A DNA stretch of 64,000 bases from Comamonas testosteroni TK102 (GTDB lineage Bacteria; Pseudomonadota; Gammaproteobacteria; Burkholderiales; Burkholderiaceae_C), in assembly GCF_000739375.1 (NCBI RefSeq), contig NZ_CP006704.1:1984001-2048000 (forward strand). Reading direction: 5' to 3'. This document shows positions 16,567-25,471 of this stretch, in pieces. Numbering within the stretch: position 1 is the first letter of the stretch; each line of letters begins with the position of its first letter. The position numbers and the translations under genes are program-made. Below the pieces are notes generated by a model. It was not told the origin of the DNA and did no database searches. It saw only the letters and a list, made by a program, of their open reading frames with translations.

Positions 16567-17328
16567 ATGGACCCGAACAGTGCAAACAACCCCGGCGAAG
16601 CCTTGATGCTCCGACCCATGGCCGTGGAACTGGGCAGCCCTTCCATGTGGCCTGATCACATGGTGGGACAGCCCGACAACCCGGTCAGGGTGCTGCTGGT
16701 AGACGACGATGCTCACTTGCGCATGGTGATCGCGCAGGAAATCATGAACGACCGTCGCACCATGGTGGTGGCTCAGGCGGACAACATCAAGGATGCAAGA
16801 AAAGCCATTCGTCAGCATGAATTTGACGTGATGCTGCTGGATCTGAAGCTGGGGGCAGATAATGGTCTCGAGTTGATCGAAGTGATGAAAAGCCACCGTC
16901 CGCAGGCCGAAGTCATCGTGGTTTCGGTGGTGGAAACTGAGGAGCAGGTGCTGCACGCTTTCGAACTGGGGGCCACCGGTTATCTGGTCAAGAACTCCTG
17001 GTTTGGCAATTACCCCCAGGCAGTGCTGCAGGTCGTCAACGGCGGAGCCTCCATCACCCCCAGTCTGGCCAGGCGTCTGCTGCAGCGGTGCGACAAGCGA
17101 CCGGCTTCCGGAGCCGTTCCGGGCTCCGACATGTCCGACAGGCTGTCCAGCCGTGAATGCGAGGTTTTGCGCATGGTTGCCAGTGGCAATACCAGCGCAG
17201 AGATCGGAGCCAGCCTGGAGATCAGCACCATGACGGTCAACACCCATATCAAGAATATCTACCGCAAGCTCCAGGTGCGCAGCCGAGCACAGGCCGTGCG
17301 CTTTGCCTATCTGCGCGGCTGGTTCTAG
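16567..17328 (+). CDS. NarL/LuxR-family response regulator
   Basis: 253 aa. Receiver domain ~39-155 with acidic pocket Asp46-48, phospho-acceptor Asp92 (MLLDLKLG), Ser120 and Lys142 (YLVKN). A LuxR-type helix-turn-helix lies at ~190-250 (LSSRECEVLRMVASGNTSAEIGASLEISTMTVNTHIKNIYRKLQV). I chose the ATG at 16567 because of CAGGAGCGCAAA before it; this keeps an unusual ~38-residue N-terminal extension before the receiver. It is followed 30 bp later by a histidine kinase on the same strand, its evident partner. Target genes are not visible from the sequence. Confidence 0.9.
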   Translation: MDPNSANNPGEALMLRPMAVELGSPSMWPDHMVGQPDNPVRVLLVDDDAHLRMVIAQEIMNDRRTMVVAQADNIKDARKAIRQHEFDVMLLDLKLGADNGLELIEVMKSHRPQAEVIVVSVVETEEQVLHAFELGATGYLVKNSWFGNYPQAVLQVVNGGASITPSLARRLLQRCDKRPASGAVPGSDMSDRLSSRECEVLRMVASGNTSAEIGASLEISTMTVNTHIKNIYRKLQVRSRAQAVRFAYLRGWF

Positions 17329-17358
17329 GCCGCGGCGCTGTCTGCAAACGCGTTCGCC

Positions 17359-18201
17359 ATGTTCTACGCCTGGCATTTGCTTCTGTGGAGTGTGCAGCTG
17401 CTGCTGTGGCTGCCCTGGCTTTTGCCGGTGGGTGCGGCGTTTCATTCCGGTCCTTGGTGGACCGCTGTGCTGGGCATGGGGATCAGTATGGCGGTTGTCG
17501 TCTGGTTGCTGCCCCAGGCCTATCGCAGCGCGCTGTGGCGCAGACGTAAAAGTGTGCGTCCGTCGCAAGAGGTGCAGCGGGAGCGCAGACGCATAGCGCA
17601 AGCCTTGCATGATGATGTCGGCAGCCAGTTGGTGCAGCTGATAAGCCTGACCGAGCGCAGCATGGATCCGGCGATTCGCAGTGCCGCAGAACAATGCTTG
17701 CTCGATCTGCGGCTGATTGTTGATTCCATGGATAGCCGCAATGAGCCTTTGGGCCTCCTGCTGGCGCGCTTCAGGCACAGGCTTCAGCCCGTGCTGGACC
17801 ATCGGGGCATGAATCTGCACTGGGATGTCTGGGTCCCGGAGGTCTACGGCGGCACCGCCAGTCTGCCGTGCGGTGTCATGGCCGAGGAGATCATGGCCGT
17901 GGTGAAGGAGGCGGTCAGCAATGTGCTGCAACACACGGATGCGCGTGAACTCTGGGTCACGCTGGCCGCCGTTGAGCAGTGGGAAAAGTCTCCTGATGCC
18001 CCGGCGGCCTATGTGCATGCCAGATTGAGCATTGAGGATGCAGGCCCCAGCAGGCCGGCCGATGGCAGGCAAAGCCCGGACACCGCTGCTGTCACCGGCA
18101 TGGGATTGAGCAATATGCGTCGCAGAGCACTCGCCATGGGGGCAAAGCTGAGCATCTCGGCCCGGCCGGGTGGCGGTACCTCGGTCACGCTCAACTGGTG
18201 A
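17359..18201 (+). CDS. Membrane sensor histidine kinase (NarX/DegS-like, HisKA_3 type)
   Basis: 280 aa. Two hydrophobic segments (about 4-28 and 33-53) with almost no periplasmic loop are followed by the HisKA_3 helix ERRRIAQALHDDVGSQLVQL with phospho-acceptor His84. The HATPase domain carries the N-box region IMAVVKEAVSNVLQHTDAREL and the glycine box GMGLSNMRRRA. Lacking an extracellular domain, it may sense a membrane or intracellular signal. Its pairing with the NarL-type regulator just upstream (30-bp gap) is the standard arrangement for this class. No strong ribosome site precedes the ATG, so translational coupling is plausible. Confidence 0.85.
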   Translation: MFYAWHLLLWSVQLLLWLPWLLPVGAAFHSGPWWTAVLGMGISMAVVVWLLPQAYRSALWRRRKSVRPSQEVQRERRRIAQALHDDVGSQLVQLISLTERSMDPAIRSAAEQCLLDLRLIVDSMDSRNEPLGLLLARFRHRLQPVLDHRGMNLHWDVWVPEVYGGTASLPCGVMAEEIMAVVKEAVSNVLQHTDARELWVTLAAVEQWEKSPDAPAAYVHARLSIEDAGPSRPADGRQSPDTAAVTGMGLSNMRRRALAMGAKLSISARPGGGTSVTLNW

Positions 18202-18250
18202 AGTCGCGGACCCGATGGCGAGCTATGGGGCTTGCAAGCACAATGTCCGC

Positions 18251-19354
18251 ATGAGGTCATCCACAAGAGCATTGCGAATCTATGCCGGCATCAAGGCGCG
18301 GCTGTCCATGGCGCAGCGGGGCTTGCAGCCGGATATGGTCAGAGTCATACCTGCGGCGGCAGGTGGCCCGAAGGGGCTGATTCTCGGACCTCTGGATCGT
18401 TTCGTCTTTGGACAATGGTTGCAGGCCAGCGCGCAGCCGGTGGATCTGGTCGGAGCTTCCATCGGTGCCTGGCGCATGGCAACGGCCTGCCTGGATGCGC
18501 CGGTGGCGGCTTTCGAACGGCTGGAGCGCGACTATATTGCCCAGCGCTTTGATCCTCCCGAAGGCCACAAGCGCACGCCTTCTTCACTGGTCAGCGAGCG
18601 GTTTGCGCAGTCGCTGCAGGATTTTTATGGCGGGCGTGTGAGCGAGGTTCTGGCGAATCCGCGCTACCGGCTGCATGTGATTGCCGCCCGCGGCCGCGGC
18701 CTGCTGTCACGCGCATCACCCTGGCGGACTCCTTTGGGCTATGCGGCCGCGTTTGCCAGCAATGCGTTGCACCGGCCTGCCTTGGGCTGCCTGCTGGAGC
18801 GTGTGGTCTTTTCCACGTCTGCTAGCGATGTCCTGCATGCTCTTCCCTTCGGTGTTGCGGACATCCGTTCTGCACAGACACAGCTGACGCAGAGCAATTT
18901 CATGCAGGCCTTGCGCGCAAGCTGCTCCATCCCTTTTGTGCTGGATGCCGTGCAGGATATTGCAGAGGCTCCCAAGGGTGCATATTGGGATGGGGGCATT
19001 ACCGACTATCACATGCATCTGGATTACCTGGCCTCTCGCAGCGGCGATGGGGTGGTGCTTTATCCTCATTTCCAGAAGACGGTGATTCCCGGCTGGCTGG
19101 ACAAGGGACTGAAATGGCGTCATGGCCCCAGCTCCTACCTGGACTCGATGGTGGTACTGGCACCCGACCCCGCATGGGTGGCCAGCCTGCCCAATGGCAA
19201 GTTGCCGGACCGGCATGACTTTCTGAGTTACGGCACCGACCATGATGCGCGTGCCAGGGCCTGGAGCGCGGCGACGTCGGCCAGTCAGCAGCTGGCCGAT
19301 GAGTTTGCCGAGTGGCTGCATGCAGCCGACCCGAGTCGGGTCGAGGCGCTGTAG
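18251..19354 (+). CDS. Patatin-like phospholipase family protein
   Basis: 367 aa. It has a catalytic dyad Ser70 in GASIG (motif GxSxG) and Asp247 in DGGITD, plus a glycine-rich oxyanion stretch AAAGGPKG (residues 36-42) near the start: the patatin set for lipid acyl hydrolase activity. I used the ATG at 18251, giving the family-like start STRALRIYAGIKARL; an earlier in-frame ATG at 18215 cannot be excluded. There is no signal peptide, so it is probably cytosolic. It follows the histidine kinase gene by 49 bp on the same strand and could be co-transcribed. Substrate unknown. Confidence 0.8.
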   Translation: MRSSTRALRIYAGIKARLSMAQRGLQPDMVRVIPAAAGGPKGLILGPLDRFVFGQWLQASAQPVDLVGASIGAWRMATACLDAPVAAFERLERDYIAQRFDPPEGHKRTPSSLVSERFAQSLQDFYGGRVSEVLANPRYRLHVIAARGRGLLSRASPWRTPLGYAAAFASNALHRPALGCLLERVVFSTSASDVLHALPFGVADIRSAQTQLTQSNFMQALRASCSIPFVLDAVQDIAEAPKGAYWDGGITDYHMHLDYLASRSGDGVVLYPHFQKTVIPGWLDKGLKWRHGPSSYLDSMVVLAPDPAWVASLPNGKLPDRHDFLSYGTDHDARARAWSAATSASQQLADEFAEWLHAADPSRVEAL

Positions 19355-19463
19355 CTTTCTTGCAAATTGAGACAAAGCCTGACAGCAGAAGGAGGCAGAG
19401 CCAGCTGCAATTCCAGATGAGCACACTTTGACTCCGAAAATCACAGACCGTAGTCCACCAACG

Positions 19464-22079
19464 ATGTCCATGTCCGAGAACCGAAACGAGAAGTCTCCGT
19501 CCGAAGAGTCGTCTCCCTCCCCCGAGGTCAACTTTGGTGCGGTTGCGCCCACCAAGCCCTATGCGGGGGCGCCGGTCGAAGTCGAGACCCTCTCGCGAGA
19601 GGCGGGTTCGGCTGCAGAGGGCAGGCAGCCTGCGCCCGGTTTGCGGGAGGGTATGGACAGACGTGCCAGGGCCAACATGGCTCCGGGGCTGGTGCATCTG
19701 GCCGAAATGCTGCCGGCCCTGCGCTTGCTCATCGGATTGATGATTGCTTCCATCGTGATCCTTGCTCTGTACTTCGGACGGGACCTGTTGATTCCTCTGG
19801 CCCTGGCAATGCTGTTCGGCTTTCTGCTCGACCCTGCTGTCAGCAGGCTCAAGCGCTGGGGGTTGCCGCGAATGGCTTCGGCCATCGTGGTAGTGGCTTT
19901 TGCCCTGGCTGCTCTCGGGGGGCTGGGCATGTATCTGGGAAGTCAGGTGCAGCAACTCAGCGCCGACTTGCCGACCTATCAATCGACAATCCGCGACAAA
20001 TTGCGCAGCCTGCGCAAGAGCGCCAACATGCCCAGCGCCTGGGATGGCGTTTTCAAGACCTACAACACGGTCGAGAAGGAGATCGCCAGCGTGGATAGCG
20101 CCAGGGCGCGGGTGCAGAAGGTGGAAGTGCAGACCCCCGATTCCAAGCCCACCACGCGGATGCTGCAATGGCTGGGACGTATTGCCGAGCCGGTGACGAC
20201 TGCCGGTATCGTGCTGCTGTTTGTCATATTGATCTTGCTGGATAGAGACGATCTGCGCGATCGTTTGCTGCGCTTGGTGGGGGGCAACCTCAATCTGGCG
20301 ACCGATGCGCTGGATGAGGCCTCGCAGCGCATCGGTAAATATCTGCGCATGCAGTTCATCGTCAATGTCAGCTATGGCGTGCCACTCGCCATGGGCTTGT
20401 TGCTCATTGGCGTGCCAGGGGCGATTCTCTGGGGGGTACTGGGCGCCATCATGCGATTTGTGCCCTATGTGGGCCCGATGATGTCTGCGGTGTTTCCGCT
20501 GGCGCTGGCCTTTGCGGTCGATCCCGGCTGGAATATGTTCTTGCTGACTCTGGGACTGATTCTGCTGCTGGAGTTGATCAGCAACAATGTGATCGAGCCG
20601 TGGCTGTATGGCTCCAGTACCGGCCTGTCGACCTTGTCCATCATTGTGGCAGCGACCTTCTGGACGGCGCTCTGGGGGCCGATCGGCCTGATTCTCTCCA
20701 CACCTTTGACAGTGTGCCTGCTGGTGCTGGGGCGCTACATTCCCTCGCTCAAATTCATGGAGGTATTGCTGGGCAGCGAGCCTGTTCTCGGGCCGCAGCA
20801 ACGGCTGTACCAGCGTCTGCTGGCTGATGACGCTGATGATGCCATCAGCATGGCCGTGCAGTCGGTGGAGGAGCGCCTGCCCTCGAAACCCGGCCAGGAT
20901 GACAGAGCCAGTGCCGTCAGGGGGTTCTATGATGAGGTTGCCATTCCTGCTTTGCGTATTGCAACCCAGCAACATCTGGAGTCGGCGACGGCCGAGCATC
21001 GCTTGCGGCTGTCCAATGGCATGGCAGCCCTGCTTGAGGAACTTCAGGATCAATATGCATTCAGAAGCCGTGGCGAGCATGCCCGGGCTGCTTCCGGTGA
21101 AGATGATCAGCGTCGATGCCTGCGTATCCATTGCGCGGGTGTGCGTTGGGAGGTGGATGCCCTGGGCGCAGCCATGGTGGCCCATGCAGAGAGCTTGCAT
21201 GGTCATGAGGTCAGCTGCTCCGAATGGGCACTTGCCCCGGACTCCAAGTCCTTGCAGTTCGACGTCAATGGCTTGTTGGCGGATCGCGAGTGGGCTCGGG
21301 CCGTGAAGCAATCGGATCTATTGGTACTGTCGATTTTCAATCACCAGCCACAAAGCATGGCGAGACGCATTGTGCGGCGCATTCGTCGCCACTGGCCCGG
21401 TGCGCGAGTGGTGCTTTGCCTGTGGAATGCGCCAGCCGTGGCGGCTGATCCCGACTTTGCCCGGCAGACAGGAGCGCAGGCCTGTGTGACCAGTCTTCGT
21501 GAGTTGCACCTATGGGTGGAGGCCATGCAGGTTGGTGATCCCGGAGAGAGTGTGATTGCAGCTCCGATTCCCGATGACGATGAGCAGCGCGTCAGAATGC
21601 TGCATGAAAGCGGAGTGCTGGCACCGGCATTGACCGCGCTATATCGCGACACGGCCAAGAAAGCCGTCAACGCTTTCAACACCAAATGGGCTCAAGTTTC
21701 CTGGGTGGATGCTGAGCGTGTCTTTGCACCGGGCAGTCTGCTGCCGCTGTCGGCGCAAGAGGTCCCTCAGCACGGCTTTCCTCGTGATAGCTCGGTGTGC
21801 TCGTATGTCGTGTATGAAGAAGAGGCCATTGTGGTCGGAGACTTGGCACGAGACCCCCGATTTGCCAACGACTCGATGGTGCACAGTCTCAAGCTGCGCT
21901 TTTACGCGGGCGTGCCATTGACGGACAAAAGAGGCAATGTGCTGGGCTGTCTGTCCATCCTGGATGACGAGCCACGCAATCTGTCCGACGATGAGCTGGA
22001 GGTGCTCGGCGGCATGGCGCGGCAACTGATGGATGATGTGCGTGAAGCGCTCAGGCAAGGTCCTGTTGTTGACGCCTGA
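19464..22079 (+). CDS. AI-2E/UPF0118-family permease fused to a C-terminal GAF domain
   Basis: 871 aa, about 500 residues longer than a plain AI-2E family protein. A disordered Ser/Glu/Pro-rich head (1-75) precedes the permease core with about eight membrane segments (85-430), including the conserved-type GAIMRFVPYVGPMMSAVFPL and LISNNVIEPWLYGSSTGLS. A cytosolic helical linker follows (435-545), then a Rossmann-like region (551-690, IHCAGVRWEVDALGAAMVAHAESLHGHEV...), which is a degenerate B12-binding/flavodoxin-like domain. A GAF domain closes the protein (~725-865, SVCSYVVYEEEAIVVGDLARDPRF and LGCLSILDD). Exporter or scramblase activity of such proteins is debated. The GAF domain suggests regulation by a small ligand or redox state. 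The ATG at 19464 is used; a TTG at 19428 is in frame. Confidence 0.82.
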   Translation: MSMSENRNEKSPSEESSPSPEVNFGAVAPTKPYAGAPVEVETLSREAGSAAEGRQPAPGLREGMDRRARANMAPGLVHLAEMLPALRLLIGLMIASIVILALYFGRDLLIPLALAMLFGFLLDPAVSRLKRWGLPRMASAIVVVAFALAALGGLGMYLGSQVQQLSADLPTYQSTIRDKLRSLRKSANMPSAWDGVFKTYNTVEKEIASVDSARARVQKVEVQTPDSKPTTRMLQWLGRIAEPVTTAGIVLLFVILILLDRDDLRDRLLRLVGGNLNLATDALDEASQRIGKYLRMQFIVNVSYGVPLAMGLLLIGVPGAILWGVLGAIMRFVPYVGPMMSAVFPLALAFAVDPGWNMFLLTLGLILLLELISNNVIEPWLYGSSTGLSTLSIIVAATFWTALWGPIGLILSTPLTVCLLVLGRYIPSLKFMEVLLGSEPVLGPQQRLYQRLLADDADDAISMAVQSVEERLPSKPGQDDRASAVRGFYDEVAIPALRIATQQHLESATAEHRLRLSNGMAALLEELQDQYAFRSRGEHARAASGEDDQRRCLRIHCAGVRWEVDALGAAMVAHAESLHGHEVSCSEWALAPDSKSLQFDVNGLLADREWARAVKQSDLLVLSIFNHQPQSMARRIVRRIRRHWPGARVVLCLWNAPAVAADPDFARQTGAQACVTSLRELHLWVEAMQVGDPGESVIAAPIPDDDEQRVRMLHESGVLAPALTALYRDTAKKAVNAFNTKWAQVSWVDAERVFAPGSLLPLSAQEVPQHGFPRDSSVCSYVVYEEEAIVVGDLARDPRFANDSMVHSLKLRFYAGVPLTDKRGNVLGCLSILDDEPRNLSDDELEVLGGMARQLMDDVREALRQGPVVDA

Positions 22080-22096
22080 GCCGGTTGCGCCATCTG

Positions 22097-23233
22097 TCAG
22101 AGTGAGGTTCCGAGCATCTGCTCATAGTCCTGCGCTGAGGCCAGTCGCGGATTGGTGGCATGGCAGTGGTCCTTGAGCGCACCGTTGATGATGGCATCAA
22201 ACTGGGTGCGTTCCACCCCCATGGCGGCCAGACCCGATGGCAGACCGAGACGGGCATTCATGTCGCGAACAGCTTCAGGGATATCGCTTCCGCTGCTGAG
22301 ACCCATGGCATGGGCCATGCGATTGAGGCGGTCCTCGCGCTGCACGCTTTCGGCTTCGGCATTGAAGCGTACGACAGCGGGCAGAAACATGGCGTTGAGC
22401 GTGCCGTGGTGCAGGCGTGGGTTGATGCCACCCAGGCTGTGGCTCAGGCTGTGCACGCAGCCAAGGCCCTTCTGAAAAGCCATGGCCCCCTGCATGCTTG
22501 CACTCATCAGTTGGCGGCGCGCCTCAGCGTCGTTTCCATTGCGAGTGGCCCGCTCGATATGGGTCCATCCCCGGGCCAGCCCGTCGAGGCCGATGCCGTC
22601 GGCCGGTGGGTTGAATGTCGACGCCATAAAGGCTTCCATACAGTGCGCTATGGCATCCATGCCGGTCGCAGCCGTCAGCATGGGGGGCAGACCAAAGGTC
22701 AGTTCGGGGTCGCAGATGGCAGCCTTGGGTACCAGGTGCCAACTGTGAAAGCCCAGTTTGCGATGGTCGTTGACAATGATGATGGCTCCGCGCGCCACTT
22801 CGCTGCCGGTACCGCTGGTGGTGGGCACGGCAATCAGCGGTGCAACGCGTTCGGTGATACGAGGAGAGCCGCCTTCAATGGTCGCGTAGTGTGAGAGCGG
22901 CCCTTCATGCGTGGCCGCAATCGCCACGCCTTTGGCGCAATCAATGGCGCTGCCGCCGCCCACGGCGATCAGACCATCGCAGCTCTGGGCTTTGTAGATC
23001 TCAGCCGCCGCGCACACTGCTGCCTCGGTGGGGTTGGAGGGAGTCTGGTCAAACACGGCATAGGGCAGGTCGCCTAACGCATCTAAGGATTTTTGCAGAA
23101 CCCCTGCTGCCTTGACACCGGGGTCGGTCACGATCAGCGGCTTGCTGATACCCACACGTTCACATTCCTGGCGCAGCAGGCGCACGGCGCCAAAGTCAAA
23201 CTGGATCTGGGTTACGAAATTGATAAAGGCCAT
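22097..23233 (-). CDS. Iron-containing alcohol dehydrogenase
   Basis: 378 aa, group III Fe-dependent dehydrogenase length. The nucleotide-binding GGGSAIDCAKG (about residues 96-106), PTTSGTGSEV and the metal-ligand stretch TGMDAIAHCMEAFM followed by HSLSHSLGG and HHG supply the Asp/His ligands expected for Fe or Zn. It oxidises an alcohol with NAD(P); the substrate cannot be told. The start at 23233 gives the family-like N-terminus MAFINFVTQIQF; a longer open frame upstream adds unrelated residues. It converges with the AI-2E/GAF gene (17 bp between stops). Confidence 0.9.
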   Translation of the reverse strand: MAFINFVTQIQFDFGAVRLLRQECERVGISKPLIVTDPGVKAAGVLQKSLDALGDLPYAVFDQTPSNPTEAAVCAAAEIYKAQSCDGLIAVGGGSAIDCAKGVAIAATHEGPLSHYATIEGGSPRITERVAPLIAVPTTSGTGSEVARGAIIIVNDHRKLGFHSWHLVPKAAICDPELTFGLPPMLTAATGMDAIAHCMEAFMASTFNPPADGIGLDGLARGWTHIERATRNGNDAEARRQLMSASMQGAMAFQKGLGCVHSLSHSLGGINPRLHHGTLNAMFLPAVVRFNAEAESVQREDRLNRMAHAMGLSSGSDIPEAVRDMNARLGLPSGLAAMGVERTQFDAIINGALKDHCHATNPRLASAQDYEQMLGTSL

Positions 23234-23810
23234 GGTTCGCTTGCTTGATCGAAAGGATTTCCTGCAATCTAAAAGCGAGATGCTGCAGCGCAAAGACAGC
23301 AAACCCTAGGTGACGGTGAAAAGTCGTCTCCCACGGGACAGGATTATTATTTTTGGGTAAATAAAGTCGCAAACTCGAAAATGAAGTCGTAAGCAGGGAC
23401 CCCGCATTCATGCCGGTTTGCTGGGGATGCTGGCGCAGAACTAAAGTCGTAGATTCGTTTCTGACGAGCCTTCTTCGTATACGGAGAATCCGTGGACTGG
23501 AGATTTCCCCGGGTCAATGGCGTGCCGTGGTCCCGTGGTCGCAGGACGCGTACTGAGATGGCTGAAGCCGAGTTTGCCAACGGTGAGCACCACGATGCCG
23601 TGACCGCTTCAGTCCGTCCCCATGCTTCACCAGCCAGCAGCAAGGGTGATGTCTAATTTGCGGCATGTGTCACCGAAATTGGCGCTGACCGAGAGCCAAG
23701 ACTTGTATGCCACGACGACACCTAGATTTATCCAGGCCCAGCTCTCTGCTATGTGGGATGGCCCACCCTTGAGGGGTGAGGATGTGATGAGACATCAGAG
23801 AGCCGCCAAT
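23234..23810. other. Gap with no supported gene; degenerate direct repeats
   Basis: No coding sequence is convincing. Two similar 16-mers, TAAAGTCGCAAACTCG (23362) and TAAAGTCGTAGATTCG (23442), lie 80 bp apart with a third partial copy (GAAGTCGTAAG, 23383). Repeats of this kind can be transposase-binding sites at an insertion-sequence end, so the stretch may be an IS remnant, but no transposase fragment is recognisable. Confidence 0.35.
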
Positions 23811-24716
23811 TCAAGCCACTCGAAGCAGGTGCCTTAACGCTCCGGGCAGTTCAGGATATCGCCAAGAAAATCCAGCATCCTGCGCGCGCTGCGGAACCAG
23901 GCGTTGACCTCCCAGCAACAGAACGGACATTTCCCCCAGTGCGAGTCGCAACGCCCATGCCGGTAGGTGCAACAGGGCCGGTTTGCCTAACTCCCTAGCA
24001 AGGATCTGCGTGAAGTCAATATTGCGCACCACCCCAGGTGCACAGGCGTTGTAAGGCCCGCTGCAGCTCTCGTCCTTCAGAAGGTAGTCGATGAGAGCGA
24101 CTTGGTCATCGATGTGTATCCATGGCATCCACTGCTGGCCGCTGCCCAGCCTGCAACCAAGCCCTCGTTTGAATGACGGCAGCAGCCGCGCCAGCATTCC
24201 CCCGGCAGCCGTCAAGACGGGGGCTGTGCGCAGCAATACAACGCGAACTCCCAATTGCTGGCGCGCGCGTGCGGCCTCCTGCTCCCAGGCCACGCATAGG
24301 CGGCTTCCGAAATCGATGTTGCCCGGGGAACTGTCTTCTGATAGCCACTGTTCTTCGCCGTCACCGTACCAGCCGACAGCAGAGCCGGAGATCAACACTT
24401 GCGGTATCGAAACTTGCCTGCCCATCCAATCCACCAAGGTTCGCGTCAGGTCAATTCGGCTGTTCCACAAAAGCTCGCAGCGCTCTGCAGACCAACGGTG
24501 AGTTGCAATGGGCGCTCCTGCTAAGTTGACGACAGCATCGAATGGAGCACTACCATCGAGTGAATCAAGATGCGCTATACCCTTGGAGCCCTGGCACAAT
24601 TTCTCCACCTGCTGAGGAGTTCGGCTCCACACCCAGAGGTCATGACCTTGGCTCCGCCAGAGTCGACAGAGAGCCTGTCCAATGAGTCCGGTGCCGCCGG
24701 TCAACAGGATGCGCAT
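23811..24716 (-). CDS. TIGR01777-family NAD(P)-dependent epimerase (YfcH/SDR39U1 type)
   Basis: 301 aa. The N-terminal Rossmann motif is TGGTGLIGQAL (about 6-16). An NLAGAPIATHRWSAERCELLWNSRIDLTR stretch is diagnostic of this atypical extended SDR family, followed by ISGSAVGWYGD with the active-site Tyr and a C-terminal domain rich in Pro/Leu. The reaction is unknown. I chose the ATG at 24716 because AAGGAG precedes it by about 8 bases. It is the last gene of a one-strand cluster with photolyase, cryptochrome, FAD oxidoreductase and lipocalin genes. The same set of families recurs in light-induced regulons of other proteobacteria, which I take as context only. Confidence 0.87.
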   Translation of the reverse strand: MRILLTGGTGLIGQALCRLWRSQGHDLWVWSRTPQQVEKLCQGSKGIAHLDSLDGSAPFDAVVNLAGAPIATHRWSAERCELLWNSRIDLTRTLVDWMGRQVSIPQVLISGSAVGWYGDGEEQWLSEDSSPGNIDFGSRLCVAWEQEAARARQQLGVRVVLLRTAPVLTAAGGMLARLLPSFKRGLGCRLGSGQQWMPWIHIDDQVALIDYLLKDESCSGPYNACAPGVVRNIDFTQILARELGKPALLHLPAWALRLALGEMSVLLLGGQRLVPQRAQDAGFSWRYPELPGALRHLLRVA

Positions 24717-24749
24717 GGGGTTCTCCTTTTTGGGAAATGACCAAAACAC

Positions 24750-25448
24750 TCACCAGGGCAGGCGTTGTCCATCGTATGCCCAGAAGCCGCCGCTGTCCTG
24801 CGGCTGCAGGCCGTCTAATACCGTCAACAAATCCCGCGCAGCATCGGTGGGACGGCGACCTATCTGAGCACCGCGAAACGGAGCCGACAAAGCCGAGTCA
24901 ACTGTGCCGGGATGCAAGGCTGCCAGGACCGCTTTTGGATGGGTGCGAGCCATTTCAATAGAAGCCGTCTTGAGCAGCATGTTCAGTGCTGCCTTCGAGG
25001 CTCGGTAGCTATACCAGCCACCCAGACGGTTGTCGCCGATACTGCCAACCTTGGCCGACAGAACCGCAAGCACGCCGGGCTCGTTCTTTGGAAGCAACTG
25101 TGAGAAGTGTGCCAAGGCCAAGGCCGGGCCGATGGTGTTGATGGTAAAACTGGCTGCCATGTGTGCTGCGTTCAGGTCAGTCAGTCGCTTTTCGGGAGCG
25201 CCGGTTGGGCCGCTGAGCATTCCCGTGGCAATCACAACCAGGTGCCAGGAACCTTGCTGACGCAGCGAGTCGGCGGCAACTGCGATGGAGTCAAGGGCTC
25301 GGAAGTCGACGGCGGGACTGCTGCTTCGGCTCAGAGCGGCGACCGCGGCACAGCGTGGATCTGCCTCCAGCTGCGCGGCCATGGCTGAGCCTATAGCGCC
25401 GGAGGCCCCAAGAATCAGAGCACGGTAACCAGTGGGCAGTGATTGCAT
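24750..25448 (-). CDS. Short-chain dehydrogenase/reductase (C-factor-like)
   Basis: 232 aa classical SDR: nucleotide motif GASGAIGSA (about 14-22), a strand LVVIATGML in place of NNAG, catalytic YSYRASK (Tyr-x3-Lys) and a SALSAPFRG C-terminal region as in CsgA-like SDRs. It acts on an unknown carbonyl or alcohol with NAD(P)H. The ATG at 25448 with a GAGG eight bases before it is preferred to an in-frame TTG upstream. It lies 23 bp from the FeS-photolyase gene stop and 33 bp before the TIGR01777 gene, so it is part of the same operon. Confidence 0.85.
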   Translation of the reverse strand: MQSLPTGYRALILGASGAIGSAMAAQLEADPRCAAVAALSRSSSPAVDFRALDSIAVAADSLRQQGSWHLVVIATGMLSGPTGAPEKRLTDLNAAHMAASFTINTIGPALALAHFSQLLPKNEPGVLAVLSAKVGSIGDNRLGGWYSYRASKAALNMLLKTASIEMARTHPKAVLAALHPGTVDSALSAPFRGAQIGRRPTDAARDLLTVLDGLQPQDSGGFWAYDGQRLPW

Positions 25449-25471
25449 GGTAGGCCTCAATGATGTCGTTG

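Noticed and set aside
18999-21311. Open frame of 770 codons on the minus strand
   Set aside because: It lies opposite the patatin and AI-2E/GAF genes, with Gln/His/Arg-rich sequence and no recognisable domain.
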